This document shows positions 63,930 to 64,000 of a DNA stretch of 64,000 nt, one piece after another (the first letter of the stretch is position 1; each line of letters starts with the position of its first letter). The position numbers and the translations under genes were made by a program. This stretch comes from Glutamicibacter arilaitensis Re117 (GTDB taxonomy: Bacteria; Actinomycetota; Actinomycetes; Actinomycetales; Micrococcaceae), in the NCBI RefSeq assembly GCF_000197735.1, contig NC_014550.1:2728001-2792000 (forward strand), given 5' to 3'. The notes beneath the pieces are model-generated. The model worked only from the letters and a program-made list of their open reading frames with translations, was not told where the DNA came from and searched no databases.

Positions 63930-64000
63930 GTGAAGTCAGCGCGTTCTCTCTTAGATCCCTATGACCGGAGCAATGACCCCGATGCGGTGGTGCACCGTCG
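63930..64000 (+). CDS. Gene fragment cut by the right edge, unknown product
   Basis: An open frame starting GTG 63930 with AAAGG about seven bases upstream; an in-frame ATG at 63909 lacks a ribosome site. The visible residues are VKSARSLLDPYDRSNDPDAV and a few more. Too short to identify. Confidence 0.45.
   Translation, partial: MKSARSLLDPYDRSNDPDAVVHR

Overview
The window is a high-GC actinobacterial chromosome segment. It most resembles the Arthrobacter/Glutamicibacter group (Micrococcaceae); this is inferred from gene content (BldC, the tiny ribosomal protein bS22, Rex, a menaquinone-only quinone pathway, a system II cytochrome c maturation set, a TopA with a Lys/Ala tail) and protein style, not from a marker search. 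Nearly every base is accounted for by tightly packed core and catabolic genes. I see no tRNA or rRNA gene, CRISPR array, insertion sequence, prophage or integrase.

Left part (1-8.0 kb): the start of a Tat-exported PhoX-type phosphatase, menC, a PAP2 phosphatase, a DUF1648 membrane protein, then a three-gene 2-oxoacid dehydrogenase operon (E1 alpha, E1 beta, E2; probably branched-chain) divergent from an Lrp/AsnC regulator.

Phenylacetate region (8.0-31.8 kb): phenylacetate catabolism genes lie in several transcription units: paaABCDE-paaG (reverse), paaI-paaK-paaR (forward), paaZ (reverse), and paaH-paaF-paaJ (reverse). Near-identical palindromes of the PaaR/TetR type lie in front of four units (paaA, paaI, paaZ, paaJ), so they look like one regulon under the encoded PaaR. 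Unrelated genes are interleaved: a DoxX protein, a glutamine-type ABC transporter with a fused binding protein-permease, oligopeptidase B, a GNAT-GrpB fusion, a secreted CBM20 alpha-amylase with two LacI-type operators, and a divergent protein tyrosine phosphatase / RIO-like kinase pair. An MHS-family transporter divergent from paaJ is a candidate phenylacetate importer.

Respiration region (33.5-47.6 kb): an amino-acid permease, menB-menE-menA, small membrane proteins, and the cytochrome c maturation operon (phosphatase - TlpA-like - CcdA - ResB - CcsB). These are followed by the redox sensor Rex, a glutaredoxin-like protein, a HAD phosphatase, bS22 and BldC. Menaquinone synthesis, haem attachment and NADH sensing are thus neighbours.

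Right part (47.7-64 kb): NADP glutamate dehydrogenase, an ArsR-type regulator, AcuC deacetylase, a Ktr/Trk potassium system, ProC, a TIM-barrel isomerase, Ppx, topoisomerase I, a winged-helix regulator coupled to a methyltransferase, two GNAT acetyltransferases, the tRNA hydroxylase TrhO and one gene cut by the edge.

Most convergent or tail-to-tail junctions carry long, near-perfect hairpins (16 are listed). I did not find a clearly new multi-gene defence or biosynthetic system. The most unusual items are the dispersed PaaR regulon, the leader ORF overlapping the RIO-kinase start, the kinase/phosphatase pair inside the paa region, and the GNAT-GrpB fusion.
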